Shown: positions 1-10,902, numbered from the stretch's first letter. The stretch: DNA of 64,000 bases from an uncultured Microbulbifer sp. (GCF_947504145.1 NZ_CANNGQ010000001.1:930001-994000), one strand, 5' to 3'. Made by a program: numbers and translations. The notes: generated by a model not told the origin, from the sequence alone.

Positions 1-589
1 TGCACGGCACAAACAAGCCATGCAAAAACAAAAGGCCAAGGTCGATGCCCACATCGCCGCGGCCGACACCGAGCGCGGTGTCGCGGTTCTGCTGACTGGC
101 AATGGCAAGGGAAAGTCCAGTTCGGCTTTCGGCATGGTCATACGTGCACTGGGATACGATCAGAAAGTGGGCGTGGTGCAGTTTATCAAGGGCGCACAAC
201 TCTCCGGAGAAGAGCTCTACATCAAAAACCAGTGCCCACAAGTCACCCTGTACCAGATGGGTACTGGCTTCACCTGGAACACCCAGGATCGCACCGGCGA
301 TATAGCGGAAGCGGAAAAAACCTGGGCGGAGGCAGTAAAAATGCTCGGCGACCCCAGCTACGATCTGGTGGTGCTCGACGAGCTGACCTACATGCTCGCT
401 TACAAGTATCTCGACGAGCAAACCGTGCTGGACGCACTGGCCCAGCGCCCGTCGGAGCAGAGTGTTGTGGTCACCGGCCGCGGGGGCGGCAGCGCACTAC
501 AGGAGTTGATGGATACCGTGTCTGAAGTAAAAGACGTCAAGCACGCATTCAAAGCCGGCATCAAGGCGCGACAAGGCGTGGATTACTAG
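1..589 (+). CDS. cobO: cob(I)alamin adenosyltransferase, 5' end outside the window
   Basis: P-loop GNGKGKSSSAFGMVIRALGY and VVLDELTYML; the reading frame stays open upstream of the ATG at 20 (ARHKQAMQKQK...), as in typical CobO N-termini, so the true start is probably upstream of base 1. Confidence 0.9.
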   Translation, partial: ARHKQAMQKQKAKVDAHIAAADTERGVAVLLTGNGKGKSSSAFGMVIRALGYDQKVGVVQFIKGAQLSGEELYIKNQCPQVTLYQMGTGFTWNTQDRTGDIAEAEKTWAEAVKMLGDPSYDLVVLDELTYMLAYKYLDEQTVLDALAQRPSEQSVVVTGRGGGSALQELMDTVSEVKDVKHAFKAGIKARQGVDY

Positions 590-604
590 CGGGTTGCAAC
601 GATC

Positions 605-2089
605 ATGTCTGTATTGATGGTCCAGGGCACCACCTCGGATGCTGGAAAAAGTACATTAGTCGCCGCACTCGGTCGTTACTTCGCCCGTCGTGGCGTCTCG
701 GTGGCACCGTTCAAACCACAAAACATGGCACTCAACAGTGCCGTTACCGAAGATGGCGGTGAAATAGGGCGGGCGCAGGCACTGCAGGCACAGGCCTGCT
801 GTGTTATACCCCATACCGATATGAACCCGGTACTCCTGAAACCCGCTTCAGACACCGGTGCCCAGGTCATTATCCAGGGCAAAGTGCTGGGCGACATGCA
901 GGCCCTGGACTACCACCGCTACAAGGCCACGGCACAAGCCGCGGTACTGGATTCCTTCGAGCGGTTACACAAACAATACGACCTGGTATTGGTGGAAGGT
1001 GCCGGCAGCCCGGCTGAAATCAATTTACGCGAAAACGATATTGCCAATATGGGCTTCGCCGAAGCGGTGGATTGCCCGGTGATCCTCATTGCCGATATCG
1101 ACCGTGGCGGTGTATTCGCACATCTTGTGGGTACGCTGGAATTACTTTCCGAGTCCGAGCGTGCGCGTGTCGTCGGGTTTGTAATCAACCGTTTTCGCGG
1201 CGATCTGGCGCTGCTGCAATCAGGTCTCGACTGGTTAGAAGAGTACACGGGCAAGCCGGTGCTTGGCGTCTTGCCGTATCTGCACGATCTGTACCTCGAT
1301 GCGGAAGACGCGATCAGTACCCAGCAAGTGGGCAGCGGCAGCAAGCTCATCATTGTTGTGCCCGTGTTGCCCCGGATCAGTAATCACACGGATTTCGACG
1401 CTTTGCGGTTGCATCCAGAGGTGGATCTGCAGTTTGTCAGCGTCCGCGAGCCTGTTCCCGCCTGTGACTGGATTATTCTTCCCGGCAGTAAAAATGTCCG
1501 CGCCGACCTGGCCTACCTGAAAGAAAATCATTGGCCGACTCAGCTGGAGCGACACCTACGTTATGGCGGAAAACTCACGGGAATTTGTGGCGGTCTGCAG
1601 ATGCTGGGGAAGGCAGTGCACGATCCCGAGGGAATCGAAGGTGAACCGGGGAGTGAACAGGGCCTTGGTTTCCTGGATTACACGACCACGCTTCAGCCCG
1701 AAAAATCCCTGAAGAATGTCACAGGATTACTCTGCGGAGAAAACCTCAAACCGCTCGAACTGGATACGCCGCTAAAAGGCTATGAAATCCACTGCGGTAT
1801 CAGTGAGGGACCAGCGATGAATCGGCCCGCCGTCTACCTGCGGGACAAGTCCGGAAATCTGCGACCCGATGGCGCAGTCAGTGCCGATGGACAGATTTTC
1901 GCGACCTATGTGCACGGCCTTTTCGACGGGCAGGCAGCGCAAAAAGCACTTCTCGCATGGGGTGGTCTATCCGACAGTACCGCACTCGATTTGAATGTAC
2001 ACCGCCAGCAACAATTGGATCGGCTGGCCCAGACCGTTGAAGACCATATGTCCCGCGCGTGGCTTGAACAGTTTGAGGGCAAGCCATGA
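605..2089 (+). CDS. cobQ: cobyric acid synthase
   Basis: [45 protein letters not shown]-terminal GATase domain [16 protein letters not shown]. Confidence 0.95.
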   Translation: MSVLMVQGTTSDAGKSTLVAALGRYFARRGVSVAPFKPQNMALNSAVTEDGGEIGRAQALQAQACCVIPHTDMNPVLLKPASDTGAQVIIQGKVLGDMQALDYHRYKATAQAAVLDSFERLHKQYDLVLVEGAGSPAEINLRENDIANMGFAEAVDCPVILIADIDRGGVFAHLVGTLELLSESERARVVGFVINRFRGDLALLQSGLDWLEEYTGKPVLGVLPYLHDLYLDAEDAISTQQVGSGSKLIIVVPVLPRISNHTDFDALRLHPEVDLQFVSVREPVPACDWIILPGSKNVRADLAYLKENHWPTQLERHLRYGGKLTGICGGLQMLGKAVHDPEGIEGEPGSEQGLGFLDYTTTLQPEKSLKNVTGLLCGENLKPLELDTPLKGYEIHCGISEGPAMNRPAVYLRDKSGNLRPDGAVSADGQIFATYVHGLFDGQAAQKALLAWGGLSDSTALDLNVHRQQQLDRLAQTVEDHMSRAWLEQFEGKP

Positions 2090-3108
2090 CCCTTGCGCGC
2101 AGCCGGGCACTCAGCTTCGCCTGGTGGACACTTCCCGCGTTGCTGGCGACAAGCTTTGTTGCCGCCATTGCCATCGGTGCGGTATCACTGTCGCCTGCTC
2201 AGGTATTGAGCGCACTGACGGGGTTTGGGAAGGCGGGGCTTGCTGCAGACATAGTGCAAGCCATTCGTTTGCCGCGTGCCTTACTCGCAGCCTCAGTCGG
2301 CGCGGTACTCGCAATCTGTGGCGCCATGCTGCAAGGGCTGTTCCGCAATCCACTGGCTGACCCGTCGCTGATCGGTGTTACCGCGGGCGCTTCTTTTGGG
2401 GCCTCTCTGGCGATATTGCTCGGTGCTCAGGTGGCCGCTGCGTTTGGTAGTCTGCCGGTCGTATCCATCGCTGCATTTGGCGGTGGTCTGATTGCTGTGG
2501 CACTGGTTTATCAAGTCGCAAAAGGTATTAACGGAACCTCTGTGGCCACCATGCTGCTAATGGGTATTGCGGTAACGGCGTTTTCCGCCAGCCTGACGGG
2601 ATTGATGGAGTATTTTGCGGATAATGAAATGCTGCGCCGCATCAGCCTTTGGCGTATGGGTGGGCTGGATGCCGCAAGTTACCCGCGCGCATTTTTGATG
2701 CTTGCGGTGCTGTGCGGGCTGCTCGCCAGCATGTCGCGCTTTGGCTCGGCTCTCAATGTTCTGTTGTTAGGAGAATCCCAGGCGCGACACCTCGGGGTGG
2801 ATGTAGAGCGGGTGAAAACTCTGTTGATCGTCCTTGCCGCAGCCGGAGTCGGTACCTCAGTAGCTGTTGCGGGCAGCATCGCGTTCGTGGGTTTGGTGGT
2901 GCCTCACATGGTGCGGTTATGGGTGGGGCCGGACCATCGCCAGCTGCTACCCCTGTCGGCCATTGCCGGTGCCACTCTGTTGCTTATTTCCGATACGCTG
3001 GCACGCACGGTTATCGCACCTGTGGAAATCCCGGTGGGCTTGATCACGGCACTGATCGGTGTGCCATTTTTCGTGTCGTTGCTGCGCAACAGCAGAGGGG
3101 CTCTCTGA
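2086..3108 (+). CDS. btuC: FecCD/BtuC-family ABC transporter permease
   Basis: [60 protein letters not shown]; 4-nt overlap with cobQ. Confidence 0.9.
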   Translation: MTLARSRALSFAWWTLPALLATSFVAAIAIGAVSLSPAQVLSALTGFGKAGLAADIVQAIRLPRALLAASVGAVLAICGAMLQGLFRNPLADPSLIGVTAGASFGASLAILLGAQVAAAFGSLPVVSIAAFGGGLIAVALVYQVAKGINGTSVATMLLMGIAVTAFSASLTGLMEYFADNEMLRRISLWRMGGLDAASYPRAFLMLAVLCGLLASMSRFGSALNVLLLGESQARHLGVDVERVKTLLIVLAAAGVGTSVAVAGSIAFVGLVVPHMVRLWVGPDHRQLLPLSAIAGATLLLISDTLARTVIAPVEIPVGLITALIGVPFFVSLLRNSRGAL

Positions 3109-3890
3109 TGACCTTGCTGCATGCTCAACAGGTTACCGTACGCACGGATCAGCGTACGCTGGTGCAGAATATTTCTCTGGATATCAATGCCGGTGAACTG
3201 GTGTGTGTGATCGGCCCAAATGGAGCGGGCAAATCCACTCTACTGCGGGCACTGTGCGGGGAATCTCGCTTGGCAGAAGGGGAAGTGCTGTTCAAAAATG
3301 CTCACATCGAAAGCCTGTCTTCCCGCGATCGCGCCAGCCAGCTGGCGGTCCTACCGCAACACAATCCGCTTACGTTTGCGTTTACCGGGCTGGAACTGGT
3401 GGCTTTGAGTCGTAACCCACACGCTACCGGTATTGTCCGGGACAGGGAGATCTGCCTGGAAGCCATGTCTGCACTGGATGTAACCCATCTCGCGGAGCGC
3501 CTCTATCCGACACTGTCTGGCGGTGAGCAGCAGCGACTGCAACTGGCGCGGGTGATGGCCCAGATATGGTCTGCTGAAGAGGTTGGGGATCGCCTGCTGC
3601 TACTGGATGAACCAGCCACCAGCCTCGACATTGCCCACCAGTATGAAATGATGAAAGCTGTGCGCGCCTTCGCCAAAGGTGGTGTCGCAGTGATAATGAC
3701 CGTGCACGACCTGGCACTGGCCAGTGGTTACAGTGATCGCATTCTTGCGTTGAAGCGGGGGCGCAGTATGGCGTACGGGGACGCAGAAACAGTGTTGACG
3801 GCGGAGAATATGCAGGAACTCTACGGCTACGGCGTCACCGTAGTCCCGCATCCGGTAACGGGTAAGCCTCTGGTGCTCGCCGATGAGTAA
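3108..3890 (+). CDS. B12/heme-type ABC transporter ATP-binding protein (BtuD/HmuV-like)
   Basis: Walker A GPNGAGKSTLLRAL, signature LSGGEQQRLQLARV, Walker B LLLLDEPATSLD; ATG at 3108 overlaps the permease stop, so the longer ORF 2649-3890 is over-extended. Confidence 0.9.
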   Translation: MTLLHAQQVTVRTDQRTLVQNISLDINAGELVCVIGPNGAGKSTLLRALCGESRLAEGEVLFKNAHIESLSSRDRASQLAVLPQHNPLTFAFTGLELVALSRNPHATGIVRDREICLEAMSALDVTHLAERLYPTLSGGEQQRLQLARVMAQIWSAEEVGDRLLLLDEPATSLDIAHQYEMMKAVRAFAKGGVAVIMTVHDLALASGYSDRILALKRGRSMAYGDAETVLTAENMQELYGYGVTVVPHPVTGKPLVLADE

Positions 3891-4431
3891 TTGCAAGCGA
3901 GCGCTGCACCTGATTCTCGGTGGTGCGCGCAGCGGAAAGAGCCGGTTGGCACAGCAGCGAGCCGAGCAGTGGCTGCAAACCGCGAAAACATCCAGCATGG
4001 ATAGCGGTCTGATTTACCTGGCTACGGCCACTGCAGAAGATGAAGAAATGGCATCCCGTATCAGCCACCATCGGGCCGACCGGGACGAGCGCTGGCAGAC
4101 CCTCGAAGAGCCGATCGTACTGGCAGACGCCCTTGGCACTGTACCAGCATCGCACTGTGTACTGGTGGACTGCCTGACCCTGTGGCTAAGCAACTGCCTG
4201 CAGCAGGGCGTATGGGAGCGGGAACGTTCCGCGTTGCTCCACCGTATTGATCACCAAGTCGGTGGCGCGCCCTGGATTTTTGTCAGCAATGAAGTGGGTT
4301 CTGGCATCGTACCGCTGGGGCAGTTGTCGCGGGAGTTTGTTGATGCGGCAGGGTGGCTCCATCAGGCACTCGCGGAGCGCGCTGATAGCGTGACCCTGGC
4401 CATCGCCGGCCTGCCGCTCTCCGTAAAATAA
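3883..4431 (+). CDS. cobU: bifunctional adenosylcobinamide kinase/guanylyltransferase
   Basis: LILGGARSGKSRLAQQRAE, VDCLTLWLSN, SNEVGSGIVPLGQLSREFVDAAGWLHQ. Confidence 0.93.
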   Translation: MSNCKRALHLILGGARSGKSRLAQQRAEQWLQTAKTSSMDSGLIYLATATAEDEEMASRISHHRADRDERWQTLEEPIVLADALGTVPASHCVLVDCLTLWLSNCLQQGVWERERSALLHRIDHQVGGAPWIFVSNEVGSGIVPLGQLSREFVDAAGWLHQALAERADSVTLAIAGLPLSVK

Positions 4432-4445
4432 TTTGAGTGTGAGAC

Positions 4446-5501
4446 TTGGACGCAACGGTTATGACTGAAGAATTAACCTGGCTTTATGAGGCTGCGCCAG
4501 CACCGGATGAAGCGGCCAGGGCCGCAGCCGCTGCACGCCAGAAACAGCTGATCAAGCCGGAAGGCGCACTCGGTCGGCTGGAGACGATTGCTGTGGATTT
4601 CGCCGGTTTCCAGGGCAATCCCAAGCCCAAGCTTGAACGGCTGTCTGTGTGCGTATTCGGTGCCGATCACGGTATTGCCACTCGCGGCACCTCGCGTTTT
4701 CCTCAGGCGGTGACCTCTGTGATGCTGAGAATGTTTTGCGAGGGTGGGGCGGCCATCAACGCACTTAGCCGCACACACAATGCAGATTTTGCCGCGATCA
4801 ATCTCGGCTGCGTTGTACCTGCCGAGCATCCGGACCTGATCGACGAAGTCATTGCGCCGTCGACGGCCGATTTTTCGCAGGAAAGCGCCATGACGCGCGA
4901 GCAGTTGGCCCGTGCATTGACTGCCGGTCAGCGCCAATCCGTCGATTGCGACTGTTTTATCGGCGGCGATATGGGTATTGGCAACACAGCTTCCGCGGCA
5001 GCCATGTTCGCCGCGCTGTTCGACCTGAAAGTTGCCGATATTACCGGCCGGGGCACTGGCATTGACGATGCGGCGCTCACGCATAAGATTGAATTGATTG
5101 AATCCGCCCTGGCACTGCACCAAAGCGCGCTGGATTCGCCGCTGGCAATACTGCGTATTCTTGGCGGCTTTGAAATTGCGGCATTGACCGGCGCCTTTAT
5201 TGCAAGTGCACAGCGGGGTGTTCCAGTACTGGTGGATGGCTTTATGGCGACTGCCGCAGCCGCCATCGGCGGTGCCATCAATCCATCGATTAAGCCCTGG
5301 TTGCTGTACGCCCACCTGTCCGATGAATCCGGACACAAACTGGCCCTCGACTGCCTGGGTGAAACGCCCCTGCTCAATCTGAACATGCGCCTGGGGGAGG
5401 GCACCGGTGCGGTGCTCGCGGTAGATATCGTCAAACAGGCGCTCAACGTACACAACCAGATGTTCACCTTCAGCGAAGCGGGGATACCGGTTGAGGATTG
5501 A
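4446..5501 (+). CDS. cobT: nicotinate-nucleotide--dimethylbenzimidazole phosphoribosyltransferase
   Basis: KPEGALGRLE, VFGADHGIATRGTSRFPQAVT, GGDMGIGNTASAAA, DGFMATAAAA. Confidence 0.94.
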   Translation: MDATVMTEELTWLYEAAPAPDEAARAAAAARQKQLIKPEGALGRLETIAVDFAGFQGNPKPKLERLSVCVFGADHGIATRGTSRFPQAVTSVMLRMFCEGGAAINALSRTHNADFAAINLGCVVPAEHPDLIDEVIAPSTADFSQESAMTREQLARALTAGQRQSVDCDCFIGGDMGIGNTASAAAMFAALFDLKVADITGRGTGIDDAALTHKIELIESALALHQSALDSPLAILRILGGFEIAALTGAFIASAQRGVPVLVDGFMATAAAAIGGAINPSIKPWLLYAHLSDESGHKLALDCLGETPLLNLNMRLGEGTGAVLAVDIVKQALNVHNQMFTFSEAGIPVED

Positions 5502-6096
5502 TTTACTTCGTCACGGCGCCTGTGAGGGTGGCAGCATTTTCCGCGGTCACATCGATGTGCCGCTGACCGAGTTGGGCTGGCAGCAGATGTCCGATGGGCT
5601 GAATGCACTGAATGGATGCTGGGACCGAATTATCACCTCACCGCTGCAACGCTGCGATCGGTTCGCCCGGTCACTGGGTGCGCAGACAGGGTTGCCGGTG
5701 ACGAGTGTAGCGGGCATCCGTGAAATCGGCTTTGGTGATTGGGAAGGGCTGCCTGTAAACACAGCCTGGACGGAACAGCGCGCCTTGTGTGAGGCGTGGA
5801 GTCAAAACCCGGAAGCGTATTCTCCACCTGGTGGGGAGCCTTACACAGAGTTTCGGTCCAGAGTGCTGAGGGCACTTGATGCACTGGCAACTACCTACGT
5901 GGGTGAAACGCTATTACTGGTCACCCACGGGGGCGTCATTAAATTACTCCTGACCATTGCGAACAATTGGCATCCGGGAGATATGATTTCCCTGCAGGTT
6001 GGCTACGGCTTTACCGCCTCAATGACCTACGACCACCGGTCACGAACAATGACAGTTTCACACCCTGAACAGAGCGCCTATGTTTACCGTGCGTAA
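5491..6096 (+). CDS. cobC: alpha-ribazole phosphatase / histidine phosphatase
   Basis: LLRHGACEGG, SPLQRC, FGDWEG, LLVTHGGVIKLL. Confidence 0.88.
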   Translation: MRIDLLRHGACEGGSIFRGHIDVPLTELGWQQMSDGLNALNGCWDRIITSPLQRCDRFARSLGAQTGLPVTSVAGIREIGFGDWEGLPVNTAWTEQRALCEAWSQNPEAYSPPGGEPYTEFRSRVLRALDALATTYVGETLLLVTHGGVIKLLLTIANNWHPGDMISLQVGYGFTASMTYDHRSRTMTVSHPEQSAYVYRA

Positions 6097-6895
6097 TTTA
6101 TCCGGATTTTCTCAACCATTCCTCTACGCGCTGGTATTCCTGACCCGCTTACCCGTTGCGAGCCTGCTACATAAAGTGGACAAGGAAACCGCAAAGAAAT
6201 CGGTCTATTTTTACCCCCTGGTCGGGGCCGTCATCGGGATACTGTTATCGGTCGCGGCCTTTCTGCTCGCCCCCTTGGGTGGGCAACTGCAATCCGCAAT
6301 CTTACTGGGTTTCTGGATTCTGATGACCGGTGCTCTACACCTGGACGGCCTCGCCGATTGCACCGATGCCTACTTCGCCGGACACAAATGCGAAAATCCG
6401 GAAGAACGCCGCAACCGCATTCTTACCGTGATGCACGATCCCCATTGCGGGTCTGTAGCGGCCGTCGCACTCAGTGTATTCCTGCTAATCAAATTCTCTG
6501 CCATTGCCGCCGTTATCGCCTCAACACTGGCACAGACGTCTGCGACCTGGGTGTTTCTGCCCCTCGTTCTCGCACCAGTACTGGCGCGGACCGCTGCGCT
6601 GTTTCTGATGAGCATTACCAATTATGCACGTATGGAAGGTATGGTTCCGCCGTCAAATTCCAATCGCAACGATGGCTTGTTGCCGGTGGTTGTTCTCGTT
6701 GCGGCCTGCTGTGTTGCGCTTGTCCCAATCGACGTGGCCATTGGGCTCGCCATTGCTTTACCGGCGTTAATTTTTTTCTGGCGCCACTTGTGGCAGAAAA
6801 ATATCGGTGGTTACACCGGGGACTGCCTGGGTGCACTGGTGGAAATTACGGAGCTGGCTGTACTCATCGTATGGGTGGCGCTTGCCGCGAACTGA
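6080..6895 (+). CDS. cobS: adenosylcobinamide-GDP ribazoletransferase
   Basis: FLTRLPV, FYPLVGAVIGIL, GALHLDGLADCTDAYFAG, MHDPHCGSVAAVAL. Confidence 0.94.
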   Translation: MFTVRNLSGFSQPFLYALVFLTRLPVASLLHKVDKETAKKSVYFYPLVGAVIGILLSVAAFLLAPLGGQLQSAILLGFWILMTGALHLDGLADCTDAYFAGHKCENPEERRNRILTVMHDPHCGSVAAVALSVFLLIKFSAIAAVIASTLAQTSATWVFLPLVLAPVLARTAALFLMSITNYARMEGMVPPSNSNRNDGLLPVVVLVAACCVALVPIDVAIGLAIALPALIFFWRHLWQKNIGGYTGDCLGALVEITELAVLIVWVALAAN

Positions 6896-6917
6896 CAGAC
6901 AACATTGAGTAAGTGAG

Positions 6918-7811
6918 ATGCTGTATAGAATTGCTACCACAATACTGAGCATGGTCTGCGGCATCCTGTGGGCGGGGCTTTGCTTTGCTGATTCGCCCAT
7001 AAAAATACAGGATGCCCGTGGTAATTGGATCGAGCTTGCTGTCCCCGCATCGCGGGTCGTCGCTCTCGCGCCCCATATTGTGGAAAATTTTTATAGCGCG
7101 GGGGCAGGGGGCACGCTTGTCGGCGCTGTGAGCTACAGCGATTACCCTGAGCAGGCCAAGGCACTGCCGGAGATAGGCAACTACAAATCCGTCAGCTACG
7201 AATCTCTGTTGGCACTCGCACCGGATCTTGTCGTCGCCTGGGGCTCTGGTAACGGCGACGAAATGATCCACAAGCTCGAAAGTCTCGGGTTTACCGTGTT
7301 CGTTACCGAGTCACGGTCGCTGGAAGATATCGCTCGGAACGTCCGGATGTTTGGTGTCCTCACTGGTACCGCCGAGGCTGCCGATCGCACCGCTAGCGCC
7401 TGGCTCGACCGGCTCGCAGCGCTGAAAAAGAATCATCAACACCTGGCACCGGTCAGTGTTTTCTACCAAGTCTGGAATGATCCGCTACAAACTCTGAATG
7501 GCGAGCACCTGATCAGCGACGTCATCGAAACCTGTGGTGGCCACAATGCGTTCGCTGATGCGGTAGTGCTGGCACCAAAAATCAGCATTGAATCGGTGCT
7601 CGAGAGAAACCCCGACGCAATCATCGCCAGCGGCATGGGTGAAACCCGCCCGGAGTGGCTGAACGACTGGAAAGTTTACCCAGGCCTGAATGCGGTAAAA
7701 AACGGAAACCTCTACCATGTGCCACCGGACATTATCCAGCGTCACACCTTCCGTATCATTCAGGGAATGGAACTGATTTGCCGCCAACTTCAGACGGTAA
7801 GGAATCCATGA
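6918..7811 (+). CDS. btuF: cobalamin-binding periplasmic protein, BtuF-like
   Basis: Signal peptide; PASRVVALAPHIVENFYSAGAGGTLVGAVSYSDYPEQAKALPEIGNY; LLALAPDLVVAW. Confidence 0.87.
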   Translation: MLYRIATTILSMVCGILWAGLCFADSPIKIQDARGNWIELAVPASRVVALAPHIVENFYSAGAGGTLVGAVSYSDYPEQAKALPEIGNYKSVSYESLLALAPDLVVAWGSGNGDEMIHKLESLGFTVFVTESRSLEDIARNVRMFGVLTGTAEAADRTASAWLDRLAALKKNHQHLAPVSVFYQVWNDPLQTLNGEHLISDVIETCGGHNAFADAVVLAPKISIESVLERNPDAIIASGMGETRPEWLNDWKVYPGLNAVKNGNLYHVPPDIIQRHTFRIIQGMELICRQLQTVRNP

Positions 7812-7926
7812 TGGGGGCAGTGTGGGGATTAGGGGTACTTATCAAACTTTCGTTTCTCTACTGGCGCTTCGGGGTGCAGGGCGTTATCCGGTCGTTACTT
7901 GATTAACACCATATTCAATTTAACAA

Positions 7927-7958
7927 TGTATGCCGTTTCGAAAAGTGTTGCATTCTAA
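7927..7958 (+). repeat. left inverted terminal repeat of the putative island
   Basis: Perfect 16-nt match AAGTGTTGCATTCTAA plus 9-nt match ATGCCGTTT to the reverse complement of 59342-59369. Confidence 0.7.
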
Positions 7959-8149
7959 CTTCGCAGCTAAAGCTCAAATATCCTGTGCTTATCCCGCTTA
8001 GAAACAGTCTTTATTAACTGCTCGTATGTTGCACTAAGAATTCCAATGTCTGTTGCAAATTTGGCTATTTGACGAAGTTGAGAGAAATGTTGCGTAACAA
8101 CTCGCTAACTTATTGATTTCTATGAACAAGTTCGGCTCGGATGTTTAAG

Positions 8150-8477
8150 CATGGCTGTAGGCTTCAGCCAATGCCAATCGCAACGCCCGCTCACAGCGCA
8201 TCACCGTCGCTAAGACAGAAGGGTAGAACTGGCTATCACGAGTCTACGGCACTTACAACTCCAGATCTCCCACTCGGGTAGGCATGCACCTGGGCTTGAA
8301 TCCGTTGGCGTGGCCTCTATGCCCCCCTGAGCGCTTGTAGGCGGCGGCACCCAGGTACTCTATCAGCATCAGCTCGCTATGCAGCACTTCGAACGCTGAC
8401 CCTAGGTCATCAAATCCCTGCTCGGACAGGATTTCAGCCATAGCGGTAATTGCGGTATTCTCATTGTCGCAAGTCAC
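8150..8477 (-). pseudogene. IS256-family transposase N-terminal remnant
   Basis: MTCDNENTAITAMAEILSEQGFDDLGSAFEVLHSELMLIEYLGAAAYKRSGGHRGHANGFKP, then after stops SQFYPSVLATVMRCERALRLALAEAYSH; typical IS256 N-terminus with stops. Confidence 0.7.
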
Positions 8478-8921
8478 GGTTATTTCCTTTAGGGTTTTAC
8501 TTTGTTTGTCGACAATCAGTCTAACGGTGGCCTGCTCCTAAATCATTGTGCAGGCGAATTTACAGAATGGATGGTGCACTACCCAATACGTTCTGAGCGC
8601 ACAGTTATTAAAGCATTGTGTGGTTTTATGGAAGTATTTGCATGCTATTAATTTGTTGGCGCAACTGCCTCCTGAAGAATAGCGAAATAGTGATATTTGA
8701 ACAGGCTCGATTGGGGTAAATGTTAGCCGGGGGCATGTTATTTTTTCTGGATAGTTCGCTTTGCGGAAGAGAAAATGTTCCTCTGATTTCTTTCGATATG
8801 CCCCTCCTGAAAAGATTGCAATTTGATTCGAACTCATATGTTCTTTGGATAAATAGCAGTCATAATTTAATGCCGATTTTGATTCTAATTTACTACACCA
8901 CGAATCTAAGGATTTTATTGA

Positions 8922-10028
8922 GTGATGCTTGATAAGGAAAAAATAAAAAACATCCTTCGTAAGTCTCCGGGGCTTACTGGAAGACAAATTTCGAAGATTC
9001 TTGGAGTCGAAGATAAGTCTGCATTAAATAAAATTCTCTACGCAAATTCTGACGGGCTAATACAGAAGGGGTGGAAATGGTATGTACCTGATGAATGCCA
9101 TATTTTTGACTTGACTGGAAAGTCGAATTGGGTTAGTGAGCATGACTTTGAGAATAGCCTGAAGATAGCTGGATGTTTGCTATCCTCGGAAGAGGATAGG
9201 TGTGTAATACGATTCCCTAAAAATTGTAAAATACTTTTAATTGCTGGGGCCAGAGTAATTGCTCTGGCAAACCAAGCCGCCTATCTAGGTAAGTCTATCG
9301 AACTGGACTTTACAAATTGTCAAAGTACAAAGAACTACCTTGATCGACTGGGATTCTTCGATCACTTGAATTCCGATGTTGCAGTATTGCCAGCGAGACC
9401 TGCCGGTTCTAAAGCGAAACAGTATCGAGGTAACAGTGAAAGTTTGGTTGAAATTGCTTCAATCAATTTGGAAAAATTTGACTATTCCTTACCTAAAAAT
9501 CTCACCAAACGCTTTGCCTTTCACGCAGGTGAAAACTATTACCAATCTGCCTTTACTATCTTTTCGGAGTTGATTGGCAATGTACAGGAGCATAGTGAGA
9601 CTCCCACGCCTGGCTTTGTCGCACTGCAGCTATATAAGGGTAAGCGACGTCATATCCAAACAGTGATTTCTGATAGCGGACTTAGCATAGCCTTGACGCT
9701 AAAGCGCAATTTGCAAATGCACTATCCAAACCTTTTCAAGGAGCTTGAACTGTCAAGCGTTGACGCGGATATTTACTTGGTTTCACGGGCATTGACACAA
9801 GGGGGCCTAAGTCAGTTCGGCTCCCATCCTGATGAAGCGGCCAGAGGATTGGGTCTTAAGCGGACGCAAAGCCATGCCGCCAAGTACAATGCGATCGTAG
9901 TTGTGCGACAGCCAGAGTTCGAGTTGAAAATTAAATATAGAGATGGGGAGCTAGTCGACATTTCTCAGAAAAAAGGACTATGTCGGATCGATGGAACTCA
10001 AGTTTGCTTTGATTTTTACCTAGACTAA
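8922..10028 (+). CDS. winged-HTH + GHKL (histidine-kinase-like) ATPase protein
   Basis: N-terminal HTH (LTGRQISKILGVEDKSALNKIL); N-box-like ELIGNVQEHSE, DSG motif TVISDSGLSIA, G-box ARGLGLKRTQSHA. Confidence 0.7.
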   Translation: MMLDKEKIKNILRKSPGLTGRQISKILGVEDKSALNKILYANSDGLIQKGWKWYVPDECHIFDLTGKSNWVSEHDFENSLKIAGCLLSSEEDRCVIRFPKNCKILLIAGARVIALANQAAYLGKSIELDFTNCQSTKNYLDRLGFFDHLNSDVAVLPARPAGSKAKQYRGNSESLVEIASINLEKFDYSLPKNLTKRFAFHAGENYYQSAFTIFSELIGNVQEHSETPTPGFVALQLYKGKRRHIQTVISDSGLSIALTLKRNLQMHYPNLFKELELSSVDADIYLVSRALTQGGLSQFGSHPDEAARGLGLKRTQSHAAKYNAIVVVRQPEFELKIKYRDGELVDISQKKGLCRIDGTQVCFDFYLD

Positions 10029-10072
10029 GATTAGTATGTTCTCCTTAAATTAATCCTGTTAAGCAGAACCGT

Positions 10073-10621
10073 ATGTTAGTTAAACTGCTCGAACTTACAG
10101 ATAATAATGACCATCCATTCGGCAATATATTAGGCCGAGAAGTGTTTAAGCGGCTGCAATGTGTTGTAGATATGAATCCTCTAAGCAAGTCGTTTGAAAT
10201 ATCTCTGGAGGGTATTGTGGCAACGGACTCTTCCTTTCCGCGAGAGAGCGTTATCGCATTATCAAAGCAGCTTCGTGGCGAAAAGTGGTTTTACATTACT
10301 CACGTCAGCTCCTTGGATCTCATTGATAACTGGGACTATGCGGCTATTGCCAAGCAACAGTCTTTGGTACTGATATCGGATAAAGAAACTCGGGTCATAG
10401 GGCCAGATGCAAAAACATCCACTAGAGAGCTGTTGAACTTTGTATTGAGCCAAGAAGGAGCAAGTACCGCGAATGTTGCTAAAGCTCTAGGAATCTCAGT
10501 GCAGAATGCAAGTACCAGGCTAAAAAACCTTACAAATCAAGGGCTTATCATGAGGCGTGAGGTCTCTTCACCAACCGGTGGGATTGAGTTTCTTTATGCT
10601 GGACCTCAATTTTCTGGTTAA
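10073..10621 (+). CDS. STAS-like (DUF4325-like) domain + C-terminal winged HTH protein
   Basis: [13 protein letters not shown]...[27 protein letters not shown] resembles the STAS-like partner of GHKL ATPases; C-terminal [30 protein letters not shown] is HTH-like. Confidence 0.6.
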   Translation: MLVKLLELTDNNDHPFGNILGREVFKRLQCVVDMNPLSKSFEISLEGIVATDSSFPRESVIALSKQLRGEKWFYITHVSSLDLIDNWDYAAIAKQQSLVLISDKETRVIGPDAKTSTRELLNFVLSQEGASTANVAKALGISVQNASTRLKNLTNQGLIMRREVSSPTGGIEFLYAGPQFSG

Positions 10622-10662
10622 ACAGGTTGATTTAAGGGGATGTTGGGTATAGAGTCTATCGC

Positions 10663-10686
10663 ATGGGTACGGGATACCCATTTTTA
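10663..10686 (+). terminator. intrinsic-terminator-like hairpin
   Basis: ATGGGTA-CGGGA-TACCCAT followed by TTTT. Confidence 0.45.
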
Positions 10687-10726
10687 ATGCTCTCAGGTTA
10701 AACTGCTTTATTTAAGGAGATTCAAA

Positions 10727-10900
10727 ATGGCTACAAATCCCCCCAAAGGTGATGGTCGTCGCAATGGTGCCGTACGCGATCGCTCTCAAACTCGGACTAC
10801 TAGTGGTCACTGGGTAAAACGGGACGCTAGTACCGGGCGTTTTATGGATGTTAAGACCTCTGACAAGGCACCGTTTAAGGGTGTCCGGAAAGAGAAGTAA
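10727..10900 (+). CDS. small basic conserved protein (57 aa), not in the supplied ORF list
   Basis: MATNPPKGDGRRNGAVRDRSQTRTTSGHWVKRDASTGRFMDVKTSDKAPFKGVRKEK; preceded by AAGGAG; resembles a widespread small hypothetical family ending PFKGVRKEK. Confidence 0.65.
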   Translation: MATNPPKGDGRRNGAVRDRSQTRTTSGHWVKRDASTGRFMDVKTSDKAPFKGVRKEK

Positions 10901-10902
10901 CA

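Noticed and set aside
1-20. Cobalamin riboswitch upstream of the cob operon
   Set aside because: The operon runs off the left edge; no leader is visible in the window.
4473-5453. 326-aa minus-strand ORF
   Set aside because: Antisense to cobT, which has clear family motifs.
8538-8987. 149-aa minus-strand ORF upstream of the GHKL gene
   Set aside because: Overlaps the start of a better supported plus-strand gene and has no family resemblance.
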